Source of the DNA: Sphingomonas sanguinis NBRC 13937
GTDB lineage: Bacteria; Pseudomonadota; Alphaproteobacteria; Sphingomonadales; Sphingomonadaceae
Direction: 5' to 3'
DNA length: 64,000 nucleotides
Assembly (NCBI RefSeq): GCF_001591005.1
Contig: NZ_BCTY01000005.1
Coordinates: forward strand, 1 to 64,000
The notes under the pieces are model-generated. The model worked only from the letters and a program-made list of their open reading frames with translations. It did not search any database and was not told where the DNA came from. A program made the position numbers and the translations under genes. This document shows, one piece after another, positions 24,710 to 35,814 of this stretch. How positions within the stretch are numbered: position 1 is the first letter of the stretch; the number at the start of each line of letters is the position of its first letter.

Positions 24710-26045
24710 CGGTCGCCTCCTGCCGGGCGTCTCCCTCCCCCTCGACGCCCGCACTGCCGATCGAGCGGTCGACCAGGCCGGATCGGGCCATCCACCAGAA
24801 CAGGACGACGCCCGGCAAGGCCACGATGGTCGTCAGCACATAGAAGTCGACATAGCCAAAGCGCTCGACCAGTGCGCCCGCCGTCGTGCCGCTGAGGATA
24901 CGGCCGACGATACTGGCCGCCGCCGAAATCAGCGCATATTGGGCGGCGGTGAAACGCAGGTCGGTCAGCGCCGAGAAATAGGCGACGACGGTGACACCGC
25001 CGATACCGCTCGAAAAATTCTCGAACCCGATCGCCCCTGCCATACCCAGATTGGAATGACCGAGCGCCGCCAGTCCGGCAAAGGACAGGTTGGACACCGC
25101 CATCAGAACCAGGCTGATGATGACCGAACGCTTCATTCCCAACCGGGCATAGATTACGCCGCCGACGAACACGCCGACCAGCAGCGCCCAGAAACCGACG
25201 CCGACATCGTAGAAAGCGATCTCGTCCTTGCTGAACCCCAAGTCGTTGAACAGCAGCCGGAAGGTCAGGTTGGCGAGCGTGTCGCCGATCTTGTGCACCA
25301 GGATAAAGGCCAAGATAATGCCTGCGCCCTGCCGCCGGAAGAATTCGGCGAATGGGCCGACAACTGCGCGAACGACGCCTTCGCCCGGGCGCTTGGCGGT
25401 GATCTCGTGATGCCGTTCGGGTTCGCCCATGACGATCGCGGTCAGAACGGCGGGAAGCGCGAAGGCGCAGCTGACCATATAGGCGACGCTCCAACCCGCA
25501 CGGGTCGCGATGACGAGTGACAGCGACGCGACCAGCGCCGATCCGATACGCCAGCCATATTGGCTCATACCTGCGCCCACGCCCAGCTGGCGTGGCTCAA
25601 GCAGTTCGATGCGATAGGCGTCGATCACGATATCGAAGGTTGCCCCCGCGATGCCGAGCGCGATTGCGGCCAAAGCAGTCTGCGCCAGCGATACCTTGGG
25701 ATCGGACAGCCCCAGTCCCACCGCCGCCACGCAGACCAGCACGGCCACGACGAATAGCCATGACACGCGCTGGCCCAGGCGATGGAGCAGCGGGATCTTC
25801 ACCCCCTCCACGATCCAAGCCCAGAGCCATTTGAGATTATAAGCCAGGATGACGAGCGCGAAGGCGGTCACGCTCTTCTTCTCGATGCCCGCTTCGGCCA
25901 GGCGGCTCGCCAGGGTCGAGTTGATCATCGTCAGCGGAAAGGCGGAGGATATACCCAGCGCCAGCGCGGCCAGCGGGGCCCGCTCGACATAGGGCCGCAC
26001 GCCATCCACCCAACGCCCACTCGTCATAAGGAAATCCGTCCGCAT
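24699..26045 (-). CDS. ampG: AmpG-like muropeptide MFS permease, 448 aa
   Basis: Twelve-helix major facilitator of the AmpG type, which imports anhydromuropeptides for cell-wall recycling and, in some species, beta-lactamase induction. Features: start region LALGISSAFPLTMINSTLASRLAEAG, the loop LGVGAGMSQYGWRIGSALVASLSL, and FENFSSGIGGVTVVAYFSALTDLRFTAAQYALISA, all AmpG-like. No ampC/ampR is in the window, so only the recycling role is supported. It starts 69 bp after the stop of the response regulator gene on the same strand. Confidence 0.87.
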   Translation of the reverse strand: MRTDFLMTSGRWVDGVRPYVERAPLAALALGISSAFPLTMINSTLASRLAEAGIEKKSVTAFALVILAYNLKWLWAWIVEGVKIPLLHRLGQRVSWLFVVAVLVCVAAVGLGLSDPKVSLAQTALAAIALGIAGATFDIVIDAYRIELLEPRQLGVGAGMSQYGWRIGSALVASLSLVIATRAGWSVAYMVSCAFALPAVLTAIVMGEPERHHEITAKRPGEGVVRAVVGPFAEFFRRQGAGIILAFILVHKIGDTLANLTFRLLFNDLGFSKDEIAFYDVGVGFWALLVGVFVGGVIYARLGMKRSVIISLVLMAVSNLSFAGLAALGHSNLGMAGAIGFENFSSGIGGVTVVAYFSALTDLRFTAAQYALISAAASIVGRILSGTTAGALVERFGYVDFYVLTTIVALPGVVLFWWMARSGLVDRSIGSAGVEGEGDARQEATVSN

Positions 26046-26114
26046 CGAACCAAAGGCCGGACCCTATCGGGCTTGGACCATGCGGGCAACGGGCGCGGTG
26101 TCGGGTTCGTGCCC

Positions 26115-26546
26115 TCAGGCGCGGGCAAACAGCCGAAAGCCGGAGGGCAAGCGCGCAGGTGTCCGGCCGCCGCGCCGCTCTTCGATCACCTCGATCGCGG
26201 CGAGCAGTTCGCGCGAACCATAGGGCTTCATCAATATGCCCTCGGCCAGATGCTCGGCCCCGTCGGGCGGCGTGCCGGTAATGAACAGGACTGGGATGTC
26301 GCGGCCATGCGCGGCCTGGGCGACGTCGATGCCACTACCGTCGGCCAGACGGACATCGGCCAGCACCAGGTCGATCGCCACGCCGCTTTCGATCACGGCC
26401 ACCGCCTTGCTTGCCCGGTCGACCGTCGCGACGATTTCGTAATCAGCGTCGGTCAGGGCGTGTTCGTTATCGAACGCGACGAGCGGCTCGTCTTCGACGA
26501 CCAGCAGCTTGACGAGCTGTCGCTTCTTTCGCCCGAAGAGTCTCAT
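26115..26546 (-). CDS. Single-domain response regulator, 143 aa
   Basis: Receiver domain only, with no output domain. Acidic pocket Glu-Asp in VVEDEPLVA (about residues 17-19), phospho-acceptor Asp in LVLADVRLADG (about residue 63), Thr in FITGTPP and Lys in MKPYG. Stand-alone receivers of this kind in alphaproteobacteria work in phosphorelays. No kinase is adjacent; the nearest, at 53.6 kb, is a hybrid kinase with its own receiver. Confidence 0.88.
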   Translation of the reverse strand: MRLFGRKKRQLVKLLVVEDEPLVAFDNEHALTDADYEIVATVDRASKAVAVIESGVAIDLVLADVRLADGSGIDVAQAAHGRDIPVLFITGTPPDGAEHLAEGILMKPYGSRELLAAIEVIEERRGGRTPARLPSGFRLFARA

Positions 26547-26657
26547 CCCTGTACCGGCCCGTCTTTCCTGCCCCGTTCTGATTGCCGTAACGCGCCGTTG
26601 CGGCGAAACGACGCAATTAATTTCCTTTGGCGCATTGCGTCTGTATCAGCGTCGATC

Positions 26658-28187
26658 ATGACATCAGATCAACGTATCGCCAAGCTGCTGGCCCGGGCCG
26701 GAGTCGCGTCGCGTCGCGAGATCGAGCGGATGATCGCCGACGGGCGGATCGCCCTGAACGGCACGACGATCGACACGCCCGCGACGCTGCTTTCCACGCT
26801 CGACGGCATCACCGTCGACGGCCAGCCCGTCGCCGCGCCCGAGCCGACCCGGCTGTTCCTCTATCACAAGCCGACCGGTCTGCTCGTCACCGAGCACGAT
26901 CCCGCCGGGCGCCCGACCATCTATGATCGCCTGCCCGAGGGGCTGCCGCGCCTGATGCCCGTTGGGCGGCTCGACCTCAATACCGAGGGACTGTTGCTGC
27001 TGACCACCGATGGCGGCTTCAAGCGCCAGCTGGAGTTGCCCGCCACGGGCGTCGAGCGCACCTATCGCGCCCGCGCGTACGGCGACATCACCCAGGCGCA
27101 GCTGGAAGAGCTGATCCACGGCATCGAGATCGATGGCATCCGCTATGGCCAGATCGACGCCAATCTGGAGCGGCGGACGGGTGCCAATGTCTGGATCGAG
27201 ATGACCCTGCGCGAAGGCAAGAACCGCGAGGTTCGCCGCGTGCTGGAACATTTGGGGCTGCAGGTCAGCCGGTTGATCCGGCTTCGCTATGGCCCCTTCC
27301 TGCTCGACGATCTGCCGGTCGGCGAGATCGGCGAGGTCAAGGGATATGACATCGTCGAGTTCCGTCGCACGCTGGAAGGCGGGATTCCGGCTGACGCGAT
27401 CAAGCCCCCGAAGGTGAAGCCCGGCTTCCGAGCGCCCCCGGCGCGGACGCCCAGCGATCGTCCGATCCGGAGTGCCCCCCTCGATGGCGGTGCGCCGAAG
27501 CGGCAGGATCGCGGCGTGGCACAGGACGGACCTCGCACGCAGCGTGCCCGCCCCGAGGGGAAGGCCCAGACGGGTGATCGGTCGCACCCGACGCGTGAGC
27601 GGTCCTTCCGCAGCGACGATCGCGCCGAGCGTCCCGCACGGTCACCCCGTGGCGGCGCCACCGACCGTCCCCGCCGCGAGGATGCCGGGCGCAGCTCGGC
27701 CTATGGCGATGCGACCCGCCCCGGTCGCTCGCGGTCGGAGGCGAAGCCGTTCGCCAAGTCCGGCAAGCGGCCGGTTCGCGGCGATGATCGCAGTGACCGT
27801 TCTGCCCGCCCCGCTCGTCCTCGGTCGGACGCCAAGCCCTTCGCCAAATCGGGCGACCGCCCGTTTCGCAGCGAGGATCGCAGCGATCGTGCGGCGCGGC
27901 CGCCACGTAGTGGGGCCACTGACCGTCCCCGCCGCGACGATGCGGGACGGAGTTCGGCCTATGGCGACGCGGCCCGCCCCGGTCGCTCGCGGTCAGAGGC
28001 AAAGCCCTTCGCCAAGTCCGGCGACCGCCCGTTTCGCAGCGAAGATCGCGGCGATCGTCCCGCGCGGCCATCGCGCGGCGGGCAAGGTCCGTCCGGTCGC
28101 TCCGGTGGTCCGGCCAAGCCGGGTACGCGCGGCGGTAGGCCCGGCGGCGGCGGCTCACGGCCTGGTCGGCCGGGAGGTAACCGCTGA
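26658..28187 (+). CDS. rluB: RluB-type 23S rRNA pseudouridine synthase with long repeat tail, 509 aa
   Basis: Residues 1-60 form an S4 RNA-binding domain (RIAKLLARAGVASRREIERMI), and about 65-240 the RsuA/RluB catalytic domain with Asp106 in GRLDLNTEG. The last 250 or so residues are a disordered Arg/Asp/Ser/Pro/Gly tail. It contains two long near-identical blocks (each with ATDRPRR, DAGRSSAYGD and RPGRSRSEAKPFAKSG) and a shorter partial copy between them. Arg/Gly tails of this kind bind RNA. Start ATG 26658 gives the family N-terminus. Its stop overlaps rsmD (TGATG), pairing two rRNA-modifying enzymes. Confidence 0.92.
   Translation: MTSDQRIAKLLARAGVASRREIERMIADGRIALNGTTIDTPATLLSTLDGITVDGQPVAAPEPTRLFLYHKPTGLLVTEHDPAGRPTIYDRLPEGLPRLMPVGRLDLNTEGLLLLTTDGGFKRQLELPATGVERTYRARAYGDITQAQLEELIHGIEIDGIRYGQIDANLERRTGANVWIEMTLREGKNREVRRVLEHLGLQVSRLIRLRYGPFLLDDLPVGEIGEVKGYDIVEFRRTLEGGIPADAIKPPKVKPGFRAPPARTPSDRPIRSAPLDGGAPKRQDRGVAQDGPRTQRARPEGKAQTGDRSHPTRERSFRSDDRAERPARSPRGGATDRPRREDAGRSSAYGDATRPGRSRSEAKPFAKSGKRPVRGDDRSDRSARPARPRSDAKPFAKSGDRPFRSEDRSDRAARPPRSGATDRPRRDDAGRSSAYGDAARPGRSRSEAKPFAKSGDRPFRSEDRGDRPARPSRGGQGPSGRSGGPAKPGTRGGRPGGGGSRPGRPGGNR
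27646..28100 (+). repeat. Coding direct repeats in the rluB tail
   Basis: Near-identical DNA blocks encode the tail: a copy beginning near 27652 and another near 27910 share long runs coding for the DAGRSSAYGD and SRSEAKPFAKSG segments; a partial copy (SDAKPFAKSGDRPFRSEDR) lies at about 27826-27890. Likely to vary in copy number between strains by slippage or recombination. Confidence 0.7.
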
Positions 28188-28723
28188 TGCGCGTCATTGC
28201 CGGACAATGGCGGGGCCGCCCGCTGGTCGCGCCCAAGGGTGACGTGACCCGTCCCACCGCCGATCGGACGCGGGAGGCGCTTTTCTCGATGCTGACCGCG
28301 CGGCTGGGCGATTTCGAGGGGCTGGCGGTCGGCGATTTCTTCGCGGGCTCCGGCGCGCTGGGGATCGAGGCTTTGTCGCGGGGGGCGGCGTCCTGCCTGT
28401 TCGTCGAGCAGGACAAGGCCGCGCTCGACGCCCTTCGCGCGAACCTCGCCAAGCTGGAGGCGCAGGGCGATGTGCGCGCGACCTCGGTCATGGCGTTGGG
28501 GCCGGCGCGCGCGCCGCTCGACCTGATCCTGATGGACCCGCCTTATGGCACAGGCGCGGGCAGCGTCGCGCTCGACAAGCTGGCGCGGCTCGGCTGGGTC
28601 GGCGCGGGCACCTGGATCAGCATCGAAACCGCCAAGCAGGAGGAGATCACCATGCCAGGCTTCACCGTCGACGCCTCGCGCGTTCACGGCAAGGCGCGGC
28701 TGACCCTGTTGCGTCAGGGCTGA
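28187..28723 (+). CDS. rsmD: 16S rRNA (guanine966-N2)-methyltransferase RsmD, 178 aa
   Basis: SAM-dependent methyltransferase. The N-terminus MRVIAGQWRGRPL and PTADRTREALFS are RsmD signatures; motif I is DFFAGSGALGIEALSRGA and motif IV is LMDPPYGTG. Full length. Start overlaps the rluB stop by one base. It converges with the MHS transporter, the reading frames overlapping by 10 bp. Confidence 0.95.
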   Translation: MRVIAGQWRGRPLVAPKGDVTRPTADRTREALFSMLTARLGDFEGLAVGDFFAGSGALGIEALSRGAASCLFVEQDKAALDALRANLAKLEAQGDVRATSVMALGPARAPLDLILMDPPYGTGAGSVALDKLARLGWVGAGTWISIETAKQEEITMPGFTVDASRVHGKARLTLLRQG

Positions 28724-29988
28724 ACGAGCGCGGGGCCCCGCACCAGGGCCGTTCCGGCGAGGCTGAGCAGACCGGCGGCGACCAGATAGCCGCCGACAAA
28801 GTTCAGCCCGCCCCGCTCGGTCAGCGCCTGGGCGGCGATGGGCGCCAGCGCCCCGCCGATGATGCCGCCCAGATTGAAGGTCATCGACACGCCGGTATAG
28901 CGCACCCCCGCCGGAAACAGCGCGGGCAGCCAGCCGCCGAGCGGACCATAGGCGAACCCCATCACGAACAGCGCCATCGCCAGCCAGACGAAGACCACGG
29001 CCAGCGATCCCGATCCCAGCATCGGCCCCATGACGATCCCGATGAGCACACAGCCAGCAAACCCAATCTTCAGCATCGCAGGAGCACCGCGCCGATCGGC
29101 CATGATGCTCGAGACGATCACGCCCAGCGCGAGGAACAGGATCGCGACCAGCTGAACCCCTAGGAACGCCTCGCGCGGATAGCCGAGGACAGTAGTGCCG
29201 TAACCCAGCGCAAAGGCGGTCGCGAGGTAGAAGATGGCGAAACAGGCGATGACCCCGCCCGTCCCCGCCAGCAGCGCACGGCCATGGCCGCTGAGCAACG
29301 TGGCGATCGGAACCCGGGGTAGTGCGTCGCTTTGCTTGGCCTCGGCAAAATCGGGCGTCTCGGTCAGGCGCAACCGCACCCACAGGCCCAGCATCACCAG
29401 CACCGCGCTGGCCAGGAAGGGCAGACGCCAGCCCCAGGCGCGAAACTGGTCGTCGGTCAGGATCAGGCCCAGGATCAGGAAGAAGCCATTGGCCAGGAGG
29501 AAGCCGACCGGCGCGCCCAGCGGTGGGAACATGCCCCAGGTATTGCGCTTGCCGGGCGGTGCATTCTCGACGGCGAGCAATGCCGCGCCGCCCCATTCGC
29601 CGCCCAGCCCCAGCCCTTGCCCCAACCGCGCCAGGCACAGCAGCAGCGGTGCGATCCATCCGGCCTGGGCATAGGTGGGCAGGAAGGCGATGGCGACGGT
29701 CGAGCCGCCCATCAGCATCAGGCTGACGACCAGGGTGGACTTACGCCCTACCCGGTCGCCGAAATGCCCGAACGCGATGGCACCGACCGGCCGTGCGACA
29801 AAGGCCAGCCCGAAGCTAGCATAGGAAAGCAGCAACTGCGCCGTGGCCGAGGACGCCGGGAAGAAGAGCGGGCCGAACACCAGCGCCGCCGCGGTCGCAT
29901 AGATATAGAAATCGTAGAACTCGACCGCCGTGCCGGTCAGGCTGGCGAGCAGGATATGACGATGCGACACGGGCGATGCTGGGGTCAT
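28714..29988 (-). CDS. MFS transporter, metabolite:H+ symporter (MHS) type, 424 aa
   Basis: Twelve-helix symporter for a carboxylate or betaine-like compound. N-terminal signature LASLTGTAVEFYDFYIYATAAALVFGPLFFP, loop FGHFGDRVGRKSTLV, and LGLGGEWGGAALLAVENAPPGKR are those of the KgtP/ProP (MHS) group. The substrate cannot be told. Promoter region to the PiT stop is only about 60 bp. Confidence 0.9.
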   Translation of the reverse strand: MTPASPVSHRHILLASLTGTAVEFYDFYIYATAAALVFGPLFFPASSATAQLLLSYASFGLAFVARPVGAIAFGHFGDRVGRKSTLVVSLMLMGGSTVAIAFLPTYAQAGWIAPLLLCLARLGQGLGLGGEWGGAALLAVENAPPGKRNTWGMFPPLGAPVGFLLANGFFLILGLILTDDQFRAWGWRLPFLASAVLVMLGLWVRLRLTETPDFAEAKQSDALPRVPIATLLSGHGRALLAGTGGVIACFAIFYLATAFALGYGTTVLGYPREAFLGVQLVAILFLALGVIVSSIMADRRGAPAMLKIGFAGCVLIGIVMGPMLGSGSLAVVFVWLAMALFVMGFAYGPLGGWLPALFPAGVRYTGVSMTFNLGGIIGGALAPIAAQALTERGGLNFVGGYLVAAGLLSLAGTALVRGPALVQP

Positions 29989-30048
29989 GCCCTGCTCGTG
30001 CAGAAGCCGACGGGCCGCGTAAAGACCCCGCCGCCCGATTTATCCGAC

Positions 30049-31689
30049 TCAGCCCGCGACCGCTCCCGCGAATTGCAGCAGCAGCCAGTACAGCGTGCCC
30101 GACAGCAGCATCGCGGCGGGCAGCGTCAGGACCCAGGCGAGCAGCATGTTGCGGATCGTCCGAAACTGCAGCCCCGCGCCATTGGCCACCGACGCGCCCG
30201 CGACGCCGGAGGTGAGGATATGGGTCGTCGATACCGGACGACCGATATATTCGGCCCCGAAGATCGTCGCGGCGGTCACCAGTTCGGCTGCGGCACCCAT
30301 GCCATAGGTCAGGTGCGTCTTGCCGATCCGTTCACCGACCGTCACCACGATCCGCCGCCAGCCGACCATCGTCCCCAGCCCCAGCGCCAGCGCCACGGTG
30401 ACCTTCACCCAGAGCGGGATATAGCGGGTGCCGCGCTCCAGCGAGGCGGAATAGCCGTTGAGCGAATCGATCTCGGCGGCGGTGAAGCGCTGCTTGGCGC
30501 CTTCGCTCTTGGTCACCATGCGGGTGGTGTCGAGGACGAGATACATGTCGTTGCGCAGGTTCGGCACGATGGCAGCTGGCACGCGGCTGAAGGTGCCGTA
30601 ATCCTCGATCCGGTCGCCGATATCGCGCGACAGGACCGACAGGCCGGCATAGACCTCCGGCTTGTCAATGGCCTTGGTGCGGACGCCGTCGACCACCGCC
30701 TCGCGGGCACGATCGACCGACAGCGCGCCCGGCGTTCCATGCGCGGCATAGGCCGAGGCGGCGATCTGGGCGCTGCGCACGAAGGCAGGCATCGCGCTCT
30801 GGGGCAGCGTGCGGTTGAGCGCATAGGCGGTCGGTGCGCAGCCGATCAGGATCAACATGATCAGGCCCATGCCCTTCTGCCCGTCATTGCCACCATGCGC
30901 GAAGCTGACCGCCGTGCAGGTGAAGATCAGCAAAGCGCGGATGCCACGCGGCGGCGGCGTATCGCCCTCGGGCTCGCGATAGAGCTGCTTGTCGCGCAGA
31001 AATCGCTTCATCAGGAGGAGAAGCATCAGCGCGCCGACAAAACCGATCAGCGGGCTGAAGAACAGCGCCGACAGGACCTTTTGCACCTGCGCCATATCGA
31101 CCCCCGAGGTGCCGGGGATGTTCGATAGCAGCTGGTTGGCAAGTCCGACGCCAAGGATCGAGCCGATCAGCGCATGGCTCGACGAATTGGGCAGGCCCAC
31201 CGCCCAGGTGGCGAGGTTCCACAACACGGCAGCCAGCAGCAGCGCGAAGATCATCGCAAACCCGCCTGCCGAGCCGACATGCAGCATCAGGTCGATCGGC
31301 AACAGTGTGATGATCGAATAGGCGACCGCCCCTGTCGAGGTCACGACGCCGAGGAAATTGAAGAAACCCGACCAGACGACCGCCAGCGGCGCGGGCATCG
31401 AATGGGTGTAGATGACCGTCGCGACCGCATTGGCGGTGTCGTGAAATCCGTTCACGAACTCGAAGCCGAGCGCGATCAGCAGGGCGAGGCCCAGAAAGGC
31501 GAAGACACCCATCGCCATCGGTTCGCCGACACGCGCGGTGTCGATCGCGACGCTATAGCCCGCATAAAGCAGGCCGCCGACCAGCAGCGCGGCAAAGAGC
31601 CATCGCCCCATCGGATGAAGTCCGGCGTCGAGACGCGGTCCGCGAGTGCGGGATTCGGATTGGCCACCGGCGAGCGCTTGAGCTGTCAT
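30049..31689 (-). CDS. pit: PiT-family inorganic phosphate transporter, 546 aa
   Basis: Low-affinity phosphate permease. The duplicated PiT signatures are visible: GFEFVNGFHDTANAVATVIYT near residue 75 and, in the second half, ISTTHILTSGVAGAS-type residues after EYIGRPV. A long cytoplasmic insert (about 300-410) separates the halves. A phoU-like partner is not adjacent. A partial Pho-box-like direct repeat (31715-31730) precedes the ATG. Homologues in sphingomonads have the same extended length. Confidence 0.9.
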   Translation of the reverse strand: MTAQALAGGQSESRTRGPRLDAGLHPMGRWLFAALLVGGLLYAGYSVAIDTARVGEPMAMGVFAFLGLALLIALGFEFVNGFHDTANAVATVIYTHSMPAPLAVVWSGFFNFLGVVTSTGAVAYSIITLLPIDLMLHVGSAGGFAMIFALLLAAVLWNLATWAVGLPNSSSHALIGSILGVGLANQLLSNIPGTSGVDMAQVQKVLSALFFSPLIGFVGALMLLLLMKRFLRDKQLYREPEGDTPPPRGIRALLIFTCTAVSFAHGGNDGQKGMGLIMLILIGCAPTAYALNRTLPQSAMPAFVRSAQIAASAYAAHGTPGALSVDRAREAVVDGVRTKAIDKPEVYAGLSVLSRDIGDRIEDYGTFSRVPAAIVPNLRNDMYLVLDTTRMVTKSEGAKQRFTAAEIDSLNGYSASLERGTRYIPLWVKVTVALALGLGTMVGWRRIVVTVGERIGKTHLTYGMGAAAELVTAATIFGAEYIGRPVSTTHILTSGVAGASVANGAGLQFRTIRNMLLAWVLTLPAAMLLSGTLYWLLLQFAGAVAG

Positions 31690-31713
31690 GGTGATGATCC
31701 GTTGCGCCCTTCG

Positions 31714-31732
31714 AGTGACATTTTGATGACGA
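31714..31732 (-). promoter_or_regulatory. Weak Pho-box-like repeat upstream of the phosphate transporter
   Basis: On the minus strand GTCAT and GTCAC start exactly 11 bp apart, the PHO box period (CTGTCAT-N4-CTGTCAT), with 5 of 7 matches in each half. It is 25 bp before the ATG of the PiT gene. Weak but in the right place. Confidence 0.3.
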
Positions 31733-31808
31733 TCGGTCCAGCACGGACCGGCGGCCGAACACGACCGGGTGCCCTGGCGGGTCGCCCAGTCGTGCGTAAA
31801 GACCGATC

Positions 31809-32114
31809 TTAGTGATTGCTTGCGAGCTGGACATGCGACGGCGACAGCGCCGCAACCTTCACCGCCGCATCGGCCGTCATCTCGCGACGACAGCGGGCGA
31901 TGTCGTCATTCTGGCGCAGGTCGGCCGTCACCGTCCCGCAGGCGATCATCGCCGCCCGACGGATACGCGCGTCGAGCTGGGCGCGGTGATCGGCGCGACG
32001 GAGGTCAAGATCACCGTGACGAACGGTCATGGAGACGGTTTCGCGCTCCTCGGCATGAACAGCGACAGACGCGAAAAGAGAGGCCGCAAAGGCGGCCGCC
32101 GTGAAGATTTTCAT
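31809..32114 (-). CDS. UrcA family exported protein, 101 aa
   Basis: Small secreted protein with a signal peptide (MKIFTAAAFAASLFASVAVHA, cleaved after about residue 21). The mature part carries the UrcA pattern: VRHGDLDLRRADHRAQLDARIRRAA followed by two cysteines (about 50 and 65 in the mature region) that probably form a disulfide. Function unknown. ATG 32114 gives a clean signal peptide; a 26-codon upstream extension does not. Divergent from uvrD. Confidence 0.8.
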   Translation of the reverse strand: MKIFTAAAFAASLFASVAVHAEERETVSMTVRHGDLDLRRADHRAQLDARIRRAAMIACGTVTADLRQNDDIARCRREMTADAAVKVAALSPSHVQLASNH

Positions 32115-32294
32115 CGGGTGTTGCTCCTGCATCGGGACGTGCCCGTCGCGGCGTCGTGGGAACCGCTGCGGCACCCCGATGCTCGTCGGCACGCCGCGCC
32201 ATTAGGGGCGACGCATGTCGCTTTCGCGTCGTGAACAAGTCGTCATCATGACGAGTCTCGCGATGAAACAAGTGGTCTTCGATGACGCTGGTGG

Positions 32295-32326
32295 TTGCCC
32301 CGGTTGCAAACGTTCCCTAACTGTTC
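32295..32326 (+). promoter_or_regulatory. SOS-controlled, apparently leaderless uvrD promoter
   Basis: GTTC (32312-32315) and GTTC (32323-32326) are 7 bases apart, a perfect alphaproteobacterial LexA box. It overlaps a -10-like TAACTG (32318-32323) spaced 17 bp from a -35-like TTGCCC (32295-32300). The predicted transcript start falls at or near the ATG at 32330, and no ribosome-binding site is visible, so the mRNA is probably leaderless. Confidence 0.7.
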
Positions 32327-32329
32327 GCG

Positions 32330-34621
<2,292 letters not shown>

Positions 34622-34632
34622 GGCGGAAGATG

Positions 34633-34661
34633 GTCCTTCCCCACCTCGTGAGGGGAAGGAC
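34633..34661. terminator. Hairpin after uvrD
   Basis: GTCCTTCCCC (34633-34642) pairs exactly with GGGGAAGGAC (34652-34661) over a 9-base loop. No T-run. Likely a bidirectional terminator or a dispersed palindromic repeat of a type common after sphingomonad genes. Confidence 0.5.
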
Positions 34662-34676
34662 TGGATCGCCCGTTCA

Positions 34677-34701
34677 GGAACCATATCAGTTCGCATCCGT
34701 A
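34677..34701 (+). promoter_or_regulatory. Candidate EcfG promoter of the glycine-zipper gene
   Basis: GGAAC (34677-34681), 16-bp spacer, CGTA (34698-34701); the alphaproteobacterial general-stress sigma factor recognises GGAAC-N16/17-CGTT. One mismatch, in the -10. 46 bp upstream of the start codon. Confidence 0.4.
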
Positions 34702-34747
34702 TCGGTCTCCTCAACCCGATTGTCCGGGCTTTGGAGGGACAGGACCG

Positions 34748-35311
34748 ATGGGCTTTCGTCATCTGACCATCGCAATGATGACCGCCGCCGTCACCATGAC
34801 GGCGATACCCGCAAGCGCGCAGAGCGCGGCCGACGATGCACGCTTCCGCGCGGCGCAGGCGCGGTTCGACCGGGAATATCAGCTCTATCACCAGGAGGTG
34901 AACCTCTACATGTCGCGCATGGGCCGCGACTATGGCAATGACGGCTATGCGCCGCCCCCGCCCCCTCCGGGCCCCGGTCCGGGCGGCTACCGCGTTGCGC
35001 CGCCGGTGCCCGCCGATGGCTATGATCGCAATGCCGAGCCCTATTACGATCCGGTCGGCGATTATCGCGAAGGCCCGCAATATCGCGAGCGCGTGCTCCA
35101 GGCACAGGACCGGGTCTATGCTGGGACCGATGGCCGCTATTATTGCCGCCGCTCGGACGGCACAACCGGCCTGATCATCGGCGGCGCGGCCGGTGGTATC
35201 CTGGGCAATCTGGTCGGCGGGCGCAGCAGCACGATCGCGACGCTGCTCGGCGCAGCCGGTGGCGCACTGGCGGGGCGGTCGATTGACCAGAACCAGGTCC
35301 GCTGTCGCTGA
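34748..35311 (+). CDS. Glycine-zipper 2TM exported protein, 187 aa
   Basis: Signal peptide over residues 1-25 (cleavage near ASAQS), a Tyr/Pro/Gly-rich middle (PPPPPPGPGPGGY), then a C-terminal glycine zipper: GLIIGGAAGGILGNLVGG and LLGAAGGALAGRSID, the pattern of outer-membrane-associated SlyB/RcnB-like 2TM proteins. Such proteins are often stress-induced. An EcfG-like promoter lies upstream. Followed by a strong hairpin. Confidence 0.85.
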   Translation: MGFRHLTIAMMTAAVTMTAIPASAQSAADDARFRAAQARFDREYQLYHQEVNLYMSRMGRDYGNDGYAPPPPPPGPGPGGYRVAPPVPADGYDRNAEPYYDPVGDYREGPQYRERVLQAQDRVYAGTDGRYYCRRSDGTTGLIIGGAAGGILGNLVGGRSSTIATLLGAAGGALAGRSIDQNQVRCR

Positions 35312-35317
35312 CGATAA

Positions 35318-35350
35318 AGACGCCGCCCGCATCCCGGTGCGGGCGGCGTT
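35318..35350. terminator. Intrinsic terminator after the glycine-zipper gene
   Basis: CGCCGCCCGC (35321-35330) pairs exactly with GCGGGCGGCG (35339-35348), 8-base loop, followed by TT. Lies between convergent genes, so may serve both. Confidence 0.7.
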
Positions 35351-35362
35351 CTACGAATGGGT

Positions 35363-35713
35363 TCAGGCCGGCTCGATCATCATCAGCGCGGCGTTCTGAT
35401 ATTTCTCGGCATCGCGCTCGAACAGCGCACTGGCGGCAAAGCGACGCGGCGTCAGGCGGAGCGAGCCCAGCCCGGCCAGCTTGAACGTCCCCATCTTTTC
35501 CTCGCGCGGAGGCTTGCCGTCGCGCTCGATGGTGGTCGCGTCGACGTATAGTTCGTCATGGCGCGTGAAGATCACATGGGGCGCCAGCACCACCTCGCCG
35601 CGATTGTACATGGCGGATACCGCCTGCATCTTGACGATCGCTTCAAAGATGATGGCGGGAGCGCCTGCCGCCGGCTCAGCCGGACGGCGCTCGGTCGTCG
35701 ACATATCGGTCAT
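35363..35713 (-). CDS. Conserved hypothetical protein, 116 aa
   Basis: I do not recognise this family. The core from about residue 20 on looks like a compact alpha/beta domain (IIFEAIVKMQAVSAMYNRGEVVLAPHVIFTRHDELYVDA in character), ending with a small hydrophobic tail. No signal peptide. It may be a short WYL-like or DNA-contacting domain, but that is a weak impression. I place the start at ATG 35713 (MTDMSTTERR) behind a GGGGC; an ATG three codons in is equal, and a longer upstream extension looks artificial. It follows the prolyl oligopeptidase gene on the same strand. Confidence 0.6.
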   Translation of the reverse strand: MTDMSTTERRPAEPAAGAPAIIFEAIVKMQAVSAMYNRGEVVLAPHVIFTRHDELYVDATTIERDGKPPREEKMGTFKLAGLGSLRLTPRRFAASALFERDAEKYQNAALMMIEPA

Positions 35714-35814
35714 GCCCCGCATTTGCCCATCCTGCCGCAATGCAGCAAGCGGAATATTGCCGCATACGTCATAGGCGAAAAGGCCGGGCGACGCCACCGC
35801 CCGGCCTGCGCTCA

